From the NCBI GenBank assembly GCA_002371465.1, contig DFIU01000007.1, forward strand, positions 42,095 through 106,094: a DNA stretch of 64,000 nt, written 5' to 3'. A program made the translations under genes and the position numbers. The notes under the pieces are model-generated. The model was given only the letters and a program-made list of their open reading frames with translations. It ran no database searches and was not told where the DNA came from. Source of the DNA: Lachnospiraceae bacterium UBA3689 (GTDB lineage: Bacteria; Bacillota; Clostridia; Lachnospirales; Lachnospiraceae). Of this stretch, positions 1-8,347 are shown in pieces (the first letter of the stretch is position 1; each line of letters starts with the position of its first letter).

Positions 1-359
1 GCTATATGCCGGAACTCATCAACGAGGGGCACGTCTATGTCGCCATGCCCCCCCTCTACAAGGTGGTCCCCTCCAAAGGAGAGGGAGAGTATCTCTACGA
101 CGACAAGGCGCTGGATCGTTACCGCAAAGCCCACAAGAACCGCAATTTCACCCTGCAGCGGTACAAAGGTCTGGGTGAGATGGATCCCCAGCAGCTCTGG
201 GAGACCACGCTCGATCCCAAGACCAGGAGACTCAGGAGAATCGAGATCGGCGACGCCGGTCTGTCCTCCGATGTGACGGAAGTTCTGATGGGGACAGATG
301 TTCCGCCCCGCCGGGATTTTATCTATGAACACGCCCAGGATGCGGAACTTGATGTGTAA
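1..359 (+). CDS. Type IIA topoisomerase subunit B, C-terminal end (GyrB/ParE), partial
   Basis: Only the last about 119 codons are present; the reading frame (from base 3) is open to the window edge, so the start lies upstream. The fragment is the end of the Toprim domain and C-terminal region of GyrB/ParE: GHVYVAMPPLYK, then YKGLGEMDPQQLWETT and LDPKTRRLRRI. With subunit A it forms an ATP-driven enzyme that passes one DNA duplex through another. The subunit A gene starts 10 bases after the stop, so the two are one operon. Gyrase and topoisomerase IV cannot be separated from this fragment. Confidence 0.93.
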   Translation, partial: YMPELINEGHVYVAMPPLYKVVPSKGEGEYLYDDKALDRYRKAHKNRNFTLQRYKGLGEMDPQQLWETTLDPKTRRLRRIEIGDAGLSSDVTEVLMGTDVPPRRDFIYEHAQDAELDV

Positions 360-369
360 GGAGTGAATC

Positions 370-2622
370 ATGCCAAAGACAGAAACGGATGATCGGATTA
401 TCCGCACGGATTATTCCGAGATCATGCAGAAAAATTATATCGACTACGCCATGTCCGTCATCGTATCCCGCGCCCTGCCGGATGTCCGCGACGGCTTAAA
501 GCCGGTCCAGCGCCGCGTCCTTTTTGATATGTGGGAACTGGGGACGAGATATGACCGCCCCTACCGGAAGAGCGCCCGTATCGTGGGCGATACCATGGGT
601 AAGTACCATCCCCACGGGGATTCTTCCATCTACGACGCCCTGGTCGTCATGGCGCAGGATTTCAAAAAGGGCAGAACGTTGGTGGACGGTCACGGCAACT
701 TCGGCTCCATCGAAGGCGACGGAGCCGCCGCCATGCGTTACACCGAGGCGAGGCTGGAAAAATTCACCCAGGACGTCTTCTTATCCGATCTGGACCAGAA
801 TATCGTCGACTTTATTCCCAACTTTGATGAGACCGAAAAGGAGCCGGAGATCCTGCCGGCGCGGATCCCCAATATCCTGGTCAACGGCTCGGAGGGGATC
901 GCCGTCGGTATGGCGACCTCAATTCCGACCCACAACCTCTCGGAGGTCCTTGACGCGGTCATCGCCTATATCCGGGACGACAGCATTTCCTCGGAAGGGC
1001 TGACCCGGTACATCAAGGGACCGGATTTTCCGACCGGCGGCATCATCGTCAACAAGGATGAGCTGCGGAATATCTACGAGACCGGCCAGGGCAAGCTCAA
1101 GATCCGGGGCAGGACCCAGATCGAAAAAGGCAAGAACGGCAGAACCAACATCGTCATCACCGAGATTCCCTACACTATGATCGGAGCCGGTATCGGCAAG
1201 TTCCTGAACGACGTCGCCCAGCTGGCGGAGAACCGGACCTGTCCGGAGATCGTCGACATCTCCAACCAGTCCTCCAAAGAAGGAACCCGGATCGTCATTG
1301 AGTGCAGGAAGGGAGCCGATGCGGAAAATATCCGCAACATCCTCTTTAAAAAGACCAGGCTGGAAGATACCTTCGGTGTCAACATGCTGGTCGTATCAAA
1401 CGGTCGGCCCGAGACTATGTCCCTTCAGCAGATCATCGAAGCCCATGTGGACTTCCAGTTCGAGATCGCGGACCGCAAGTATGAGAACCTGCTGACCAAG
1501 GAACTGGAACAAAAGGAGGTCCAGGAGGGTCTTATCCGCGCCGTTGACGTCATCGACCTCATCATTGAGATCCTAAGGGGGTCCAAAAACCGCAAGATGG
1601 CGCTGGAATGCCTGGTGATGGGCAAGACGGACGGCATTCACTTTAAGTCGGAGGAGAGCCGGGAGGCGGCCCAGAACCTTGTGTTCACGGAGCGCCAGGC
1701 CAACGCCATCCTCGATATGCGGCTGGTCAAGCTGATCGGACTGGAGATCGACGCCCTCATGAAGGATCACGCGGAGACCATGAAGCGGATCGCCCGCTAC
1801 CAGAAGCTGCTCGACGACCACGACGCGATGGCGTCCCAGCTGATTTCCGAGCTGGAAGATATGAAGAAGGAGTACGGCACCGCCCGCAGGACAACGATTG
1901 AAAATGCCGATGAGATCGTCATCGAAGAGAAGAAGATCGAGGAGGAAGAGGTCGCCTTCTGTCTGGACCGCTTCGGCTACGCCAAGGTCCTGGATCTTAG
2001 CGCCTACGAAAAGAACAAAGAGGCGGCGGATGCTGACAGCAAGTATGTGATCCGGGTCATGAATACGGATAAGATCGCGATCTTTACCGACACCGGCAAG
2101 CTCCATACCGTAAAGGTCCTGGATGTGCCCCGCAAGCGCCTAAGAGACAAGGGAACGCCCATCGACAACCTGAGCAACTTCTCCAATGCGGAGGAGGAGA
2201 TCCTTTGGGTGGGCGCCATGGCGGATGTGATCCGGCACCGTTTCTTCTTCGCGACCGCAAACGGCAATGTCAAACTGACCCAGGGGAAGGAATTTGTCTC
2301 CTCGGTCCGGTCCATCCAGTCGACCAGGATGCAGGAGGACGATCGGATCGTGACAGTTCAGCCGGCGGATGAGATGGATTTTGCGGTCCTAAGGACCCGG
2401 GAAGGCTACTTCATCCGCTTCTCCCTGGAGGATGTCTCCGAACTGAGAAAGACCGCCGTCGGCGTGCGGGGTATCCACTTAAGCGAGGGGGACAAAGTGG
2501 ACGGAGCCTGGCTTTTGACCAACGGCAGGGAATTTTCGATCGGCAAAGAGGGCGGCAGAATGTCCCTCAACCGGCTGAAATTATCAAAGCGGGGCGGCAA
2601 GGGCGTCAAAAGCCGTCACTGA
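370..2622 (+). CDS. Type IIA topoisomerase subunit A (ParC-like / GyrA family)
   Basis: Breakage-reunion subunit of a type IIA topoisomerase, 750 residues. Signature YAMSVIVSRALPDVRDGLKP (about 26-45), quinolone-region helix HPHGDSSIYDALVVMAQ (about 80-96) and active-site Tyr124 in AAMRYTEARL. The C-terminal beta-pinwheel is short for GyrA (usually over 800 residues). The canonical GyrA box is not at its usual place (near residue 585 one reads PRKRLRDKGTP), while SKRGGKGVK occurs at the extreme C-terminus (about 739-747). Length and missing central box favour a topoisomerase IV-like second pair, but a true gyrase is not excluded. ATG preceded by AAGGAG. Confidence 0.93.
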   Translation: MPKTETDDRIIRTDYSEIMQKNYIDYAMSVIVSRALPDVRDGLKPVQRRVLFDMWELGTRYDRPYRKSARIVGDTMGKYHPHGDSSIYDALVVMAQDFKKGRTLVDGHGNFGSIEGDGAAAMRYTEARLEKFTQDVFLSDLDQNIVDFIPNFDETEKEPEILPARIPNILVNGSEGIAVGMATSIPTHNLSEVLDAVIAYIRDDSISSEGLTRYIKGPDFPTGGIIVNKDELRNIYETGQGKLKIRGRTQIEKGKNGRTNIVITEIPYTMIGAGIGKFLNDVAQLAENRTCPEIVDISNQSSKEGTRIVIECRKGADAENIRNILFKKTRLEDTFGVNMLVVSNGRPETMSLQQIIEAHVDFQFEIADRKYENLLTKELEQKEVQEGLIRAVDVIDLIIEILRGSKNRKMALECLVMGKTDGIHFKSEESREAAQNLVFTERQANAILDMRLVKLIGLEIDALMKDHAETMKRIARYQKLLDDHDAMASQLISELEDMKKEYGTARRTTIENADEIVIEEKKIEEEEVAFCLDRFGYAKVLDLSAYEKNKEAADADSKYVIRVMNTDKIAIFTDTGKLHTVKVLDVPRKRLRDKGTPIDNLSNFSNAEEEILWVGAMADVIRHRFFFATANGNVKLTQGKEFVSSVRSIQSTRMQEDDRIVTVQPADEMDFAVLRTREGYFIRFSLEDVSELRKTAVGVRGIHLSEGDKVDGAWLLTNGREFSIGKEGGRMSLNRLKLSKRGGKGVKSRH

Positions 2623-2675
2623 CCACTAAAAATAGCTCTTAAGCCGCCTAAAAGCCCATATTTTGTGAATTTGGC

Positions 2676-2704
2676 TTGCATTTTCCATAGACGGGTGCTA
2701 TATT
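2676..2704 (+). promoter_or_regulatory. Promoter of the rimP-nusA-infB operon
   Basis: Sigma-A type promoter: -35 TTGCAT (2676-2681), 17-base spacer, -10 TATATT (2699-2704). It lies in the 157-base gap after the topoisomerase gene and about 75 bases before rimP. Confidence 0.65.
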
Positions 2705-2730
2705 CAACAAGGTGCATGATTGTTTGAGAC

Positions 2731-2758
2731 TTAGGAGCGGACGCAAGTCCGCTCCTAA
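2731..2758 (+). promoter_or_regulatory. Perfect 12-bp hairpin in the rimP 5' leader
   Basis: TTAGGAGCGGAC (2731-2742) and its exact reverse complement (2747-2758) flank a GCAA tetraloop of the stable GNRA type. The following bases (CTTGATG) are not U-rich, so it is not a simple terminator. It ends 21 bases before the rimP start and lies downstream of the promoter, so it will be at the 5' end of the operon mRNA. Possible roles are transcript stabilisation, RNase III processing or protein-binding feedback; none can be decided here. Confidence 0.55.
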
Positions 2759-2779
2759 CTTGATGTTAGAGGAAATCAT

Positions 2780-3244
2780 TTGAGCAGAAAAGATCAGTAT
2801 GAGAAACGCACCTGGGACCATATGGTCCCCATCTGCGGCCGGCTGGGACTTCAGCTGGTGGACACGGAATTTACCAAAGAAGGCGGAGATTTTGCGCTGA
2901 CGGTCTACATCGATAAAGAGGGGGGCGTCACGGTCGACGACTGCCAGGCAGTCAGCGATCTCTTAAATCCCATCCTCGATGAGGAGGACTACATTTCAGA
3001 GACCTATACGCTCTATGTCAGCTCTCCGGGACTGGGCAGAAAACTCAAGCGGCCGCACGACTTTGAGTGGGCATGCGGCAGGGAAGTGGAAGTGAAGACC
3101 TACCGCGCCTACGACGGGGAGAAGGAGTTCCGCGGCGTTTTGAAGAGCTGGGACGACAAGCAGGTTACAATCGATGCGAACGGTCAGGATCGGACCTTTG
3201 AGAAAAAGGAGATCTCCCTGATCCGGACGGCATTTGATTTTTAA
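2780..3244 (+). CDS. rimP: Ribosome maturation factor RimP
   Basis: 154 residues, normal for RimP, which assists assembly of the 30S subunit. Visible family signatures are LVDTEFTKEGGDFALTVYID in the N-terminal domain, the conserved SSPGLGRKLKRPHDF segment (about 81-95), and an SH3-like C-terminal half. The start is TTG at 2780, placed by GAGGAAA seven bases upstream; no better ATG is in frame. First gene of the rimP-nusA-ylxR-ylxQ-infB-rbfA operon; nusA follows after 17 bases. Confidence 0.95.
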   Translation: MSRKDQYEKRTWDHMVPICGRLGLQLVDTEFTKEGGDFALTVYIDKEGGVTVDDCQAVSDLLNPILDEEDYISETYTLYVSSPGLGRKLKRPHDFEWACGREVEVKTYRAYDGEKEFRGVLKSWDDKQVTIDANGQDRTFEKKEISLIRTAFDF

Positions 3245-3261
3245 ATGGAGGAAAGCATAAC

Positions 3262-4473
3262 ATGAGTGAATTCGCTGAAGCATTAGAGGCAGTTATCAAG
3301 GAGAAGGGGATCAGCAAAGATGCGATGATCGAATCCATCGAGCAGAGTCTTCTGGCAGCCTGCAAGCAGCGCTACGGAAACAACGAGAATATCGATGTCA
3401 GAATCGATCCGGAAACGCTGGAGCTTCGGGTTATGGCGGAAAAGGAAGTCGTCGAGGACCAGGACCACATCCTGGATCCTATCATGCAGGTGACTGTCGA
3501 GGAAGCGAGAAATACGGATCCGCATGCTATGGCGGGCGATATCATCACGATCGATATTGATCCCAAGTCCTTCACCAGAATCGCGGCTCAAAACGGTTCC
3601 AACATCATCAAACAGAAGATTCGTGAAGAAGAACGCAACAACGTCTACAACGCCTATAACGATAAGATCCACCAGGTCGTCTCCGGCGTCGTCCAGAGAC
3701 AGCAGGGCAAGAATTACTACATCAATCTGGGCAAGGCGGACGCCATCCTGACGGAAAATGAGCAGGTAAAGACCGAGCATTTCAACACCAACGACCGGAT
3801 CAAGGTCTACGTCGTGGATGTCAAGAACCTGCCCAAGGGCCCCAGGATTACGGTATCGAGAACCCATCCGGAACTGGTCCGCAAGCTCTTTGAAGAGGAA
3901 GTTTCGGAAGTCAGTGAGGGCATCGTGGAGATCAAGGGCATTTCACGCGAGCCGGGCTCCAGGACTAAGATGGCGGTCTGGTCCAACGACCCCAACGTCG
4001 ATCCGGTCGGCGCCTGCGTCGGCGTCAACGGCAGCCGTGTCAATACGGTCGTTGATGAGCTGGGCGGAGAGAAGATCGATATCATCGCCTGGGATGAAAA
4101 TCCTGCTATCTTAATTGAAAATGCCCTAAGCCCCGCCAAGGTCATCACGGTCGGCGCCGATCCGGACGAACGGTCCGCCAAGGTTATCGTGCCGGATTAC
4201 CAGCTCTCCCTTGCCATCGGCAAGGAGGGACAGAATGCCCGTCTGGCGGCGAGACTGACCGGCTACAAGATCGACATCAAGTCCGAAACACAGGCGCGCG
4301 AGTCCGGCGACTTTGACGGACTCTTCCTCGACGACTACGACGAGGACGGGACCTATTATGAAGAAGAAAGCGATGCGGAGATTGATGATACAGCAGAAGA
4401 ACTCGTCTACGACGAAGCAGATGAAGTGGAACCCCTCACGGACCTGTCTGGGCTGCCGGAAGACCAGGAATAA
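3262..4473 (+). CDS. nusA: Transcription termination/antitermination factor NusA
   Basis: Binds RNA polymerase and nascent RNA, influencing pausing, termination and antitermination. 403 residues: N-terminal polymerase-binding domain (1-130), S1 domain (about 135-200), and two KH domains marked by GACVGVNGSRVNTV and by LAIGKEGQNARLAARL. A strongly acidic tail (DDYDEDGTYYEEESDAEIDD) fills the last 45 residues; tails of this kind occur in clostridial NusA. GGAGGAAAG precedes the ATG. Its 3' end overlaps ylxR by 53 bases. Confidence 0.97.
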   Translation: MSEFAEALEAVIKEKGISKDAMIESIEQSLLAACKQRYGNNENIDVRIDPETLELRVMAEKEVVEDQDHILDPIMQVTVEEARNTDPHAMAGDIITIDIDPKSFTRIAAQNGSNIIKQKIREEERNNVYNAYNDKIHQVVSGVVQRQQGKNYYINLGKADAILTENEQVKTEHFNTNDRIKVYVVDVKNLPKGPRITVSRTHPELVRKLFEEEVSEVSEGIVEIKGISREPGSRTKMAVWSNDPNVDPVGACVGVNGSRVNTVVDELGGEKIDIIAWDENPAILIENALSPAKVITVGADPDERSAKVIVPDYQLSLAIGKEGQNARLAARLTGYKIDIKSETQARESGDFDGLFLDDYDEDGTYYEEESDAEIDDTAEELVYDEADEVEPLTDLSGLPEDQE

Positions 4474-4684
4474 GGAAGACCTGATCCGGGTCGTCCGCAC
4501 GTCGGACGGCGGGATTTTGATTGACCGCGATCAGAAGATGGGCGGGCGCGGCGCCTATCTGTGCCGGGATGAGGACTGCCTTAAAAGGGTCAGGAAATCC
4601 GGCGCTTTGGGCAGATCTCTTAAAATCGGAATCCCGGCGGAGTTATTTTCCGATCTATTGGAGGAGGTTGCGCGTGACAGTTGA
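4421..4684 (+). CDS. ylxR: YlxR family RNA-binding protein (RnpM)
   Basis: 87 residues from the chosen ATG at 4421, giving MKWNPSRTCLGCRK, which matches the usual YlxR start (two CxxC cysteines, then LIRVVR). In Bacillus the protein binds RNase P RNA and has been renamed RnpM. Family motif GRGAYLCRDEDCLKR is present. The frame stays open further upstream inside nusA, but those starts would add an unconserved extension. No good Shine-Dalgarno is visible, so translation is probably coupled to nusA, which it overlaps by 53 bases. Confidence 0.88.
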   Translation: MKWNPSRTCLGCRKTRNKEDLIRVVRTSDGGILIDRDQKMGGRGAYLCRDEDCLKRVRKSGALGRSLKIGIPAELFSDLLEEVARDS

Positions 4685-4988
4685 AGAAAAAGTTCTGGGC
4701 TATCTCGGACTTGCGGCAAGGGCGCGAAAACTGGAAAGTGGAGAGTTTTCCACAGAGACAGCAGTGAAAAAGGGTAAAGCGCGCGTGGTATTTGTAGCAG
4801 GCGACGCTTCGGATAATACAAAGAAACAGTTTCAGAATATGTGCGATTACTATCAGGTCCCCTGCTATATCATTTCTGACAAGGCGACCATCGGACATGC
4901 GATCGGGAAAGAGTTCCGCGCATCCTGCGCCGTGACCGACGAGGGACTGGCAAAAGCAGCGGCACGGGCAGTGAGCAAGGATAGGTAA
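4674..4988 (+). CDS. L7Ae/L30e family ribosomal-like RNA-binding protein (YlxQ)
   Basis: 104 residues. GTG start at 4674 chosen because GGAGGAGG lies six bases upstream and the protein then begins MTVEEKVLGYLGLAARARK as in YlxQ proteins. An upstream in-frame start would run through ylxR in another frame. L7Ae-fold signatures are LESGEF and VFVAGDASDNTKKQF. These proteins bind kink-turn RNA; the exact target of YlxQ is unknown. It overlaps ylxR by 11 bases and is followed by infB after 13 bases. Confidence 0.9.
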   Translation: MTVEEKVLGYLGLAARARKLESGEFSTETAVKKGKARVVFVAGDASDNTKKQFQNMCDYYQVPCYIISDKATIGHAIGKEFRASCAVTDEGLAKAAARAVSKDR

Positions 4989-5001
4989 AGGGAGATAATT
5001 T

Positions 5002-8000
5002 ATGGCAAGAATCAAGGTTCATGAACTGGCAAAGGAAATCGGCATTTCCAACAAAGAGGTGCTGGATTACCTGAATGGAAAGGGTCTGACTGTCAGAACT
5101 GCTGTAAGTGTTGTTCCGGAACATGAAGTGGACAATATCCGGAAGAGATACGGCAAGGCAGTTCCCGCTTCGGATGCGGCGAAAGAGACAGACGCTCAAA
5201 AATCTGACGGAACGAACAAGACCCAGGGCAAATCTGAAGGGGAAGGAAAGAAAAAGAGCGGCATCGTCCGCGTCATCCATACCCAGAACGCGGAAAAGAA
5301 GATTCCGGTCAGAAGAGTCAAGGCAAAACCCGCGGAAGAGCCAAAGCAAGAGGCTAAGGAGCCGGTAAAGGCGGCTCAGGAAGAAGCGGCGGCGCCCGCT
5401 CCCAAAAAGACTGAGGCAGCAAAAGAAAAATTAGCTGCAGCTCCTAAAAAAGAGGCCGCAGCTCCCAAGAAGGAGCCGGCTGAAAAGAAGGTCAGGGAGA
5501 CCGCTCAGGCGGAAGGGGCCGATAAAGCTGTAAATAAAGCTCAGGCTCCGGCTAAAAAGACAGAGCCGGCAAAGGAAGAACCGACTGCGGCAGCTAAGGA
5601 AGAAAAGCCGGCTCCCGAGAAGAAAGAGACGGAACAAAGACCGGAACTGACCGGACATTCAGGCGTTAAGATTCTTGGCCATATCGATTTAAATGCAGTG
5701 AGAAAGCCAGCCTCTCCCCGCAGCAGCAGTGGAGAGAAGAGAAACAGCCAGGGACATCGGATCTACACCAACCATACCGGCGACCGCAACCAGGGCCGCG
5801 GCGGCTATCAGGGCCGGGGCGGTGACCGGACCGGTGGACAGGGCCGGTCAGGAGGTTTCCAGGGCCGCGGGGGTCAGGGGGCAAGACCTATCTTAAACCG
5901 CAACAACCGCGCCGGTCAGGGCGGCAGAGGCTTCGGTCAGGGCAGACCGCAGACCGGACCCATGCCGGGCGGCAGGGGCAGAGGACCGGCAGCTCCCCAT
6001 GCGGGCGGAACGGACGGTGCTTTAGCCCACAAGACCTCCCGTGATTTTGCCAAGGGCTCCAAGGAGAAGGATAAAAACAGGGAGGAGCGCCGGGAGAACG
6101 GCCGCCACGGTTTTGCCAACAGACCCAATCAGCAGCGGCGTACCTTTAACCGGGTTCCCAAGGCTCTGCAGAAGAAGCACAACAATGCTCCCCAGGAGAG
6201 AAAGCCGGAAGAGGTCGTAACCGAGATCCGGGTACCGGAGAGAATCACTATCCGGGATCTGGCGGAGCGGATGAAGATCCAGGCTTCCGAGCTTGTCAAG
6301 GAACTCTTCATGAAGGGGGAAATGGTGACAGTCAACCATGAGATCCCCTACGAAAAGGCGGAAGAGATCGCTTTGGATCACGACATCCTCTGTGAGAAAG
6401 AGGAGAAGGAAGACGTCATCGGAGAGCTTCTTCAGGAGGAAGAAGAGGATGAAGCTGCTATGGTTTCCCGTCCGCCGGTCGTCTGCGTCATGGGTCACGT
6501 TGACCACGGCAAGACCTCCCTTCTCGACGCCATCCGTCATACCCATGTGACCGAGCGCGAAGCCGGCGGTATCACTCAGGCAATCGGCGCTTACATGGTA
6601 TCCGTCAAGGGACAGAAGATCACCTTCCTCGATACGCCGGGTCACGAGGCATTCACGGCTATGCGAATGAGAGGTGCCAACGCGACCGATATCGCGGTTC
6701 TGGTTGTCGCGGCGGACGACGGCGTTATGCCGCAGACTGTCGAAGCGATCAACCACGCCAAGGCTGCCAATACCGAGATCATCGTGGCAGTCAACAAGAT
6801 CGATAAGCCGGGCGCCAACATGGACCGCGTCAAGCAGGAGCTGTCCGAGTACGGTCTTATTGCGGAAGACTGGGGCGGAGACACCGTCTTCTGTCCGGTT
6901 TCCGCCAAGACCCACGAAGGTCTTGACAACCTCCTGGAGATGATCCTGCTCTCCTCGGAAGTGAAGGAATTAAAGGCAAATCCGGACCGGAACGCAAGAG
7001 GTATCGTCCTCGAGGCAAAGCTGGACAAGGGCCGCGGCCCGGTTGCGTCCATTCTCATCCAGAAGGGTACCCTGCACCAGGGCGACTTTATCGCCTGCGG
7101 CGCTGCCTTTGGCAAGGTCCGTGCCATGACCGACGAAAACGGCAAGCGCCTCCACAAGGCTACACCGTCCATGCCCTGCGAGATCATCGGCCTTTCGGAT
7201 GTTCCGGAAGCAGGTGAGGTTCTTATGGCCTTTGACAGTGACAAGGAGGCAAAGGAATTTGCATCGGTCTTTGTTACGGAAGAGAAGAAGAACCTGCTCG
7301 AAGGAACCAGGACCCAGATGTCGCTTGATGATCTGTTCAGCCAGATCAAGGAAGGCAGCTTGAAGGAACTTCCGATCGTGGTCAAGGCGGACGTCCAGGG
7401 GTCTGCGGAAGCGGTTTCTCAGTCCCTGCAGAAGCTGTCCAATGAGGAAGTTGTCGTCAAGGTCATCCACGCCGGCGTCGGTGCCATCACCGAATCGGAC
7501 GTCGCTTTAGCGGCTGCATCCAACGCCATCATCATCGGTTTTGCGGTCCGGCCGGACGCGACCGCAAAGTCCATGGCTGACCAGCAGAAGGTGGATATCC
7601 ACCTCTACAACGTCATTTACGAAGCGATCGAAGATGTCGAGCGCGCCATCAAGGGTATGCGGGCAGCTGTCTATGAAGAGCAGGTCCAGGGTCACGTCGA
7701 GGTCCGCCAGATCTTCAAGGCGTCCAAGATCGGTAAGATCGCCGGATCCAACGTCATCGACGGTCTCATCCAGAAGAATTCCAAGGTCCGCGTCAAGCGG
7801 GGCGAGGAAGTTCTCTTTGACGGTGACCTGGCTTCGCTTAGAATCGGCAAGGATGATGTGAAGGAAGTTAAGAAGGGCTTTGACTGCGGTCTTGTCTTTG
7901 CCGAATTTGAAGACTTTGAAATCGGCGATATTGTCGAGGCATATACCATGGTCGAAGTAGAAAGAGATAGTTATGAGAAAAAACAGTCCGAAAAATCTGC

Positions 8001-8007
8001 GAATTAA
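5002..8007 (+). CDS. infB: Translation initiation factor IF-2
   Basis: GTPase that places initiator tRNA on the 30S subunit and promotes subunit joining. 1001 residues, long for IF-2. Order: IF2_N helix bundle (1-53), Lys/Ala/Glu-rich linker (about 107-216), a Gly/Arg-rich stretch with repeated GRGG units (about 257-333), second IF2_N (about 415-465), G domain with GHVDHGKTS (near 497), DTPGHEAFT and NKIDKPG, then domains II-IV ending in the fMet-tRNA-binding region. The RGG-rich linker is unusual in composition. The 3' end overlaps rbfA by 35 bases. Confidence 0.97.
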   Translation: MARIKVHELAKEIGISNKEVLDYLNGKGLTVRTAVSVVPEHEVDNIRKRYGKAVPASDAAKETDAQKSDGTNKTQGKSEGEGKKKSGIVRVIHTQNAEKKIPVRRVKAKPAEEPKQEAKEPVKAAQEEAAAPAPKKTEAAKEKLAAAPKKEAAAPKKEPAEKKVRETAQAEGADKAVNKAQAPAKKTEPAKEEPTAAAKEEKPAPEKKETEQRPELTGHSGVKILGHIDLNAVRKPASPRSSSGEKRNSQGHRIYTNHTGDRNQGRGGYQGRGGDRTGGQGRSGGFQGRGGQGARPILNRNNRAGQGGRGFGQGRPQTGPMPGGRGRGPAAPHAGGTDGALAHKTSRDFAKGSKEKDKNREERRENGRHGFANRPNQQRRTFNRVPKALQKKHNNAPQERKPEEVVTEIRVPERITIRDLAERMKIQASELVKELFMKGEMVTVNHEIPYEKAEEIALDHDILCEKEEKEDVIGELLQEEEEDEAAMVSRPPVVCVMGHVDHGKTSLLDAIRHTHVTEREAGGITQAIGAYMVSVKGQKITFLDTPGHEAFTAMRMRGANATDIAVLVVAADDGVMPQTVEAINHAKAANTEIIVAVNKIDKPGANMDRVKQELSEYGLIAEDWGGDTVFCPVSAKTHEGLDNLLEMILLSSEVKELKANPDRNARGIVLEAKLDKGRGPVASILIQKGTLHQGDFIACGAAFGKVRAMTDENGKRLHKATPSMPCEIIGLSDVPEAGEVLMAFDSDKEAKEFASVFVTEEKKNLLEGTRTQMSLDDLFSQIKEGSLKELPIVVKADVQGSAEAVSQSLQKLSNEEVVVKVIHAGVGAITESDVALAAASNAIIIGFAVRPDATAKSMADQQKVDIHLYNVIYEAIEDVERAIKGMRAAVYEEQVQGHVEVRQIFKASKIGKIAGSNVIDGLIQKNSKVRVKRGEEVLFDGDLASLRIGKDDVKEVKKGFDCGLVFAEFEDFEIGDIVEAYTMVEVERDSYEKKQSEKSAN

Positions 8008-8347
8008 CCAGGAAGTCATGCGGGAGCTGTCGGGGATTATCCGGGAACTAAAGGATCCCCGGATCGGTCCCATGACCTCCGTCATGGATGCCTACGTCGC
8101 CCCGGATCTGAAGACCTGCAAGGTCTTTATCAGCGTCCTGGGGGATGAGAAGGCGCAAAAAGATACGATGGACGGTCTTAATTCCGCTAAGGGCTTTATC
8201 CGCCACGAACTGGCTGCGAGGCTGAATTTAAGAAATACGCCCGAGCTGACCTTTGAACTCGACCGTTCAATTGAGCGGGGCGTGGAAATGTCAAAACTGA
8301 TCGACGAAGTGCGTACAAAGGACGAGGAATCGCATGGAGAACATTGA
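7973..8347 (+). CDS. rbfA: Ribosome-binding factor A
   Basis: 124 residues, normal for RbfA, a KH-fold 30S maturation and cold-adaptation factor. Sequence hallmarks: RINQEVMRELSGIIRELKDPR near the N-terminus, VAPDLKTCKVFISVLG, and LRNTPELTFELDRSIERG. The ATG lies inside the end of infB (35-base overlap), implying translational coupling. nrnA begins 14 bases before its stop. Confidence 0.95.
   Translation: MRKNSPKNLRINQEVMRELSGIIRELKDPRIGPMTSVMDAYVAPDLKTCKVFISVLGDEKAQKDTMDGLNSAKGFIRHELAARLNLRNTPELTFELDRSIERGVEMSKLIDEVRTKDEESHGEH

Noticed and set aside
4313..4420. Longer N-terminal start for YlxR inside nusA
   Set aside because: The extension is unlike the family; the start at 4421 gives the conserved YlxR N-terminus.
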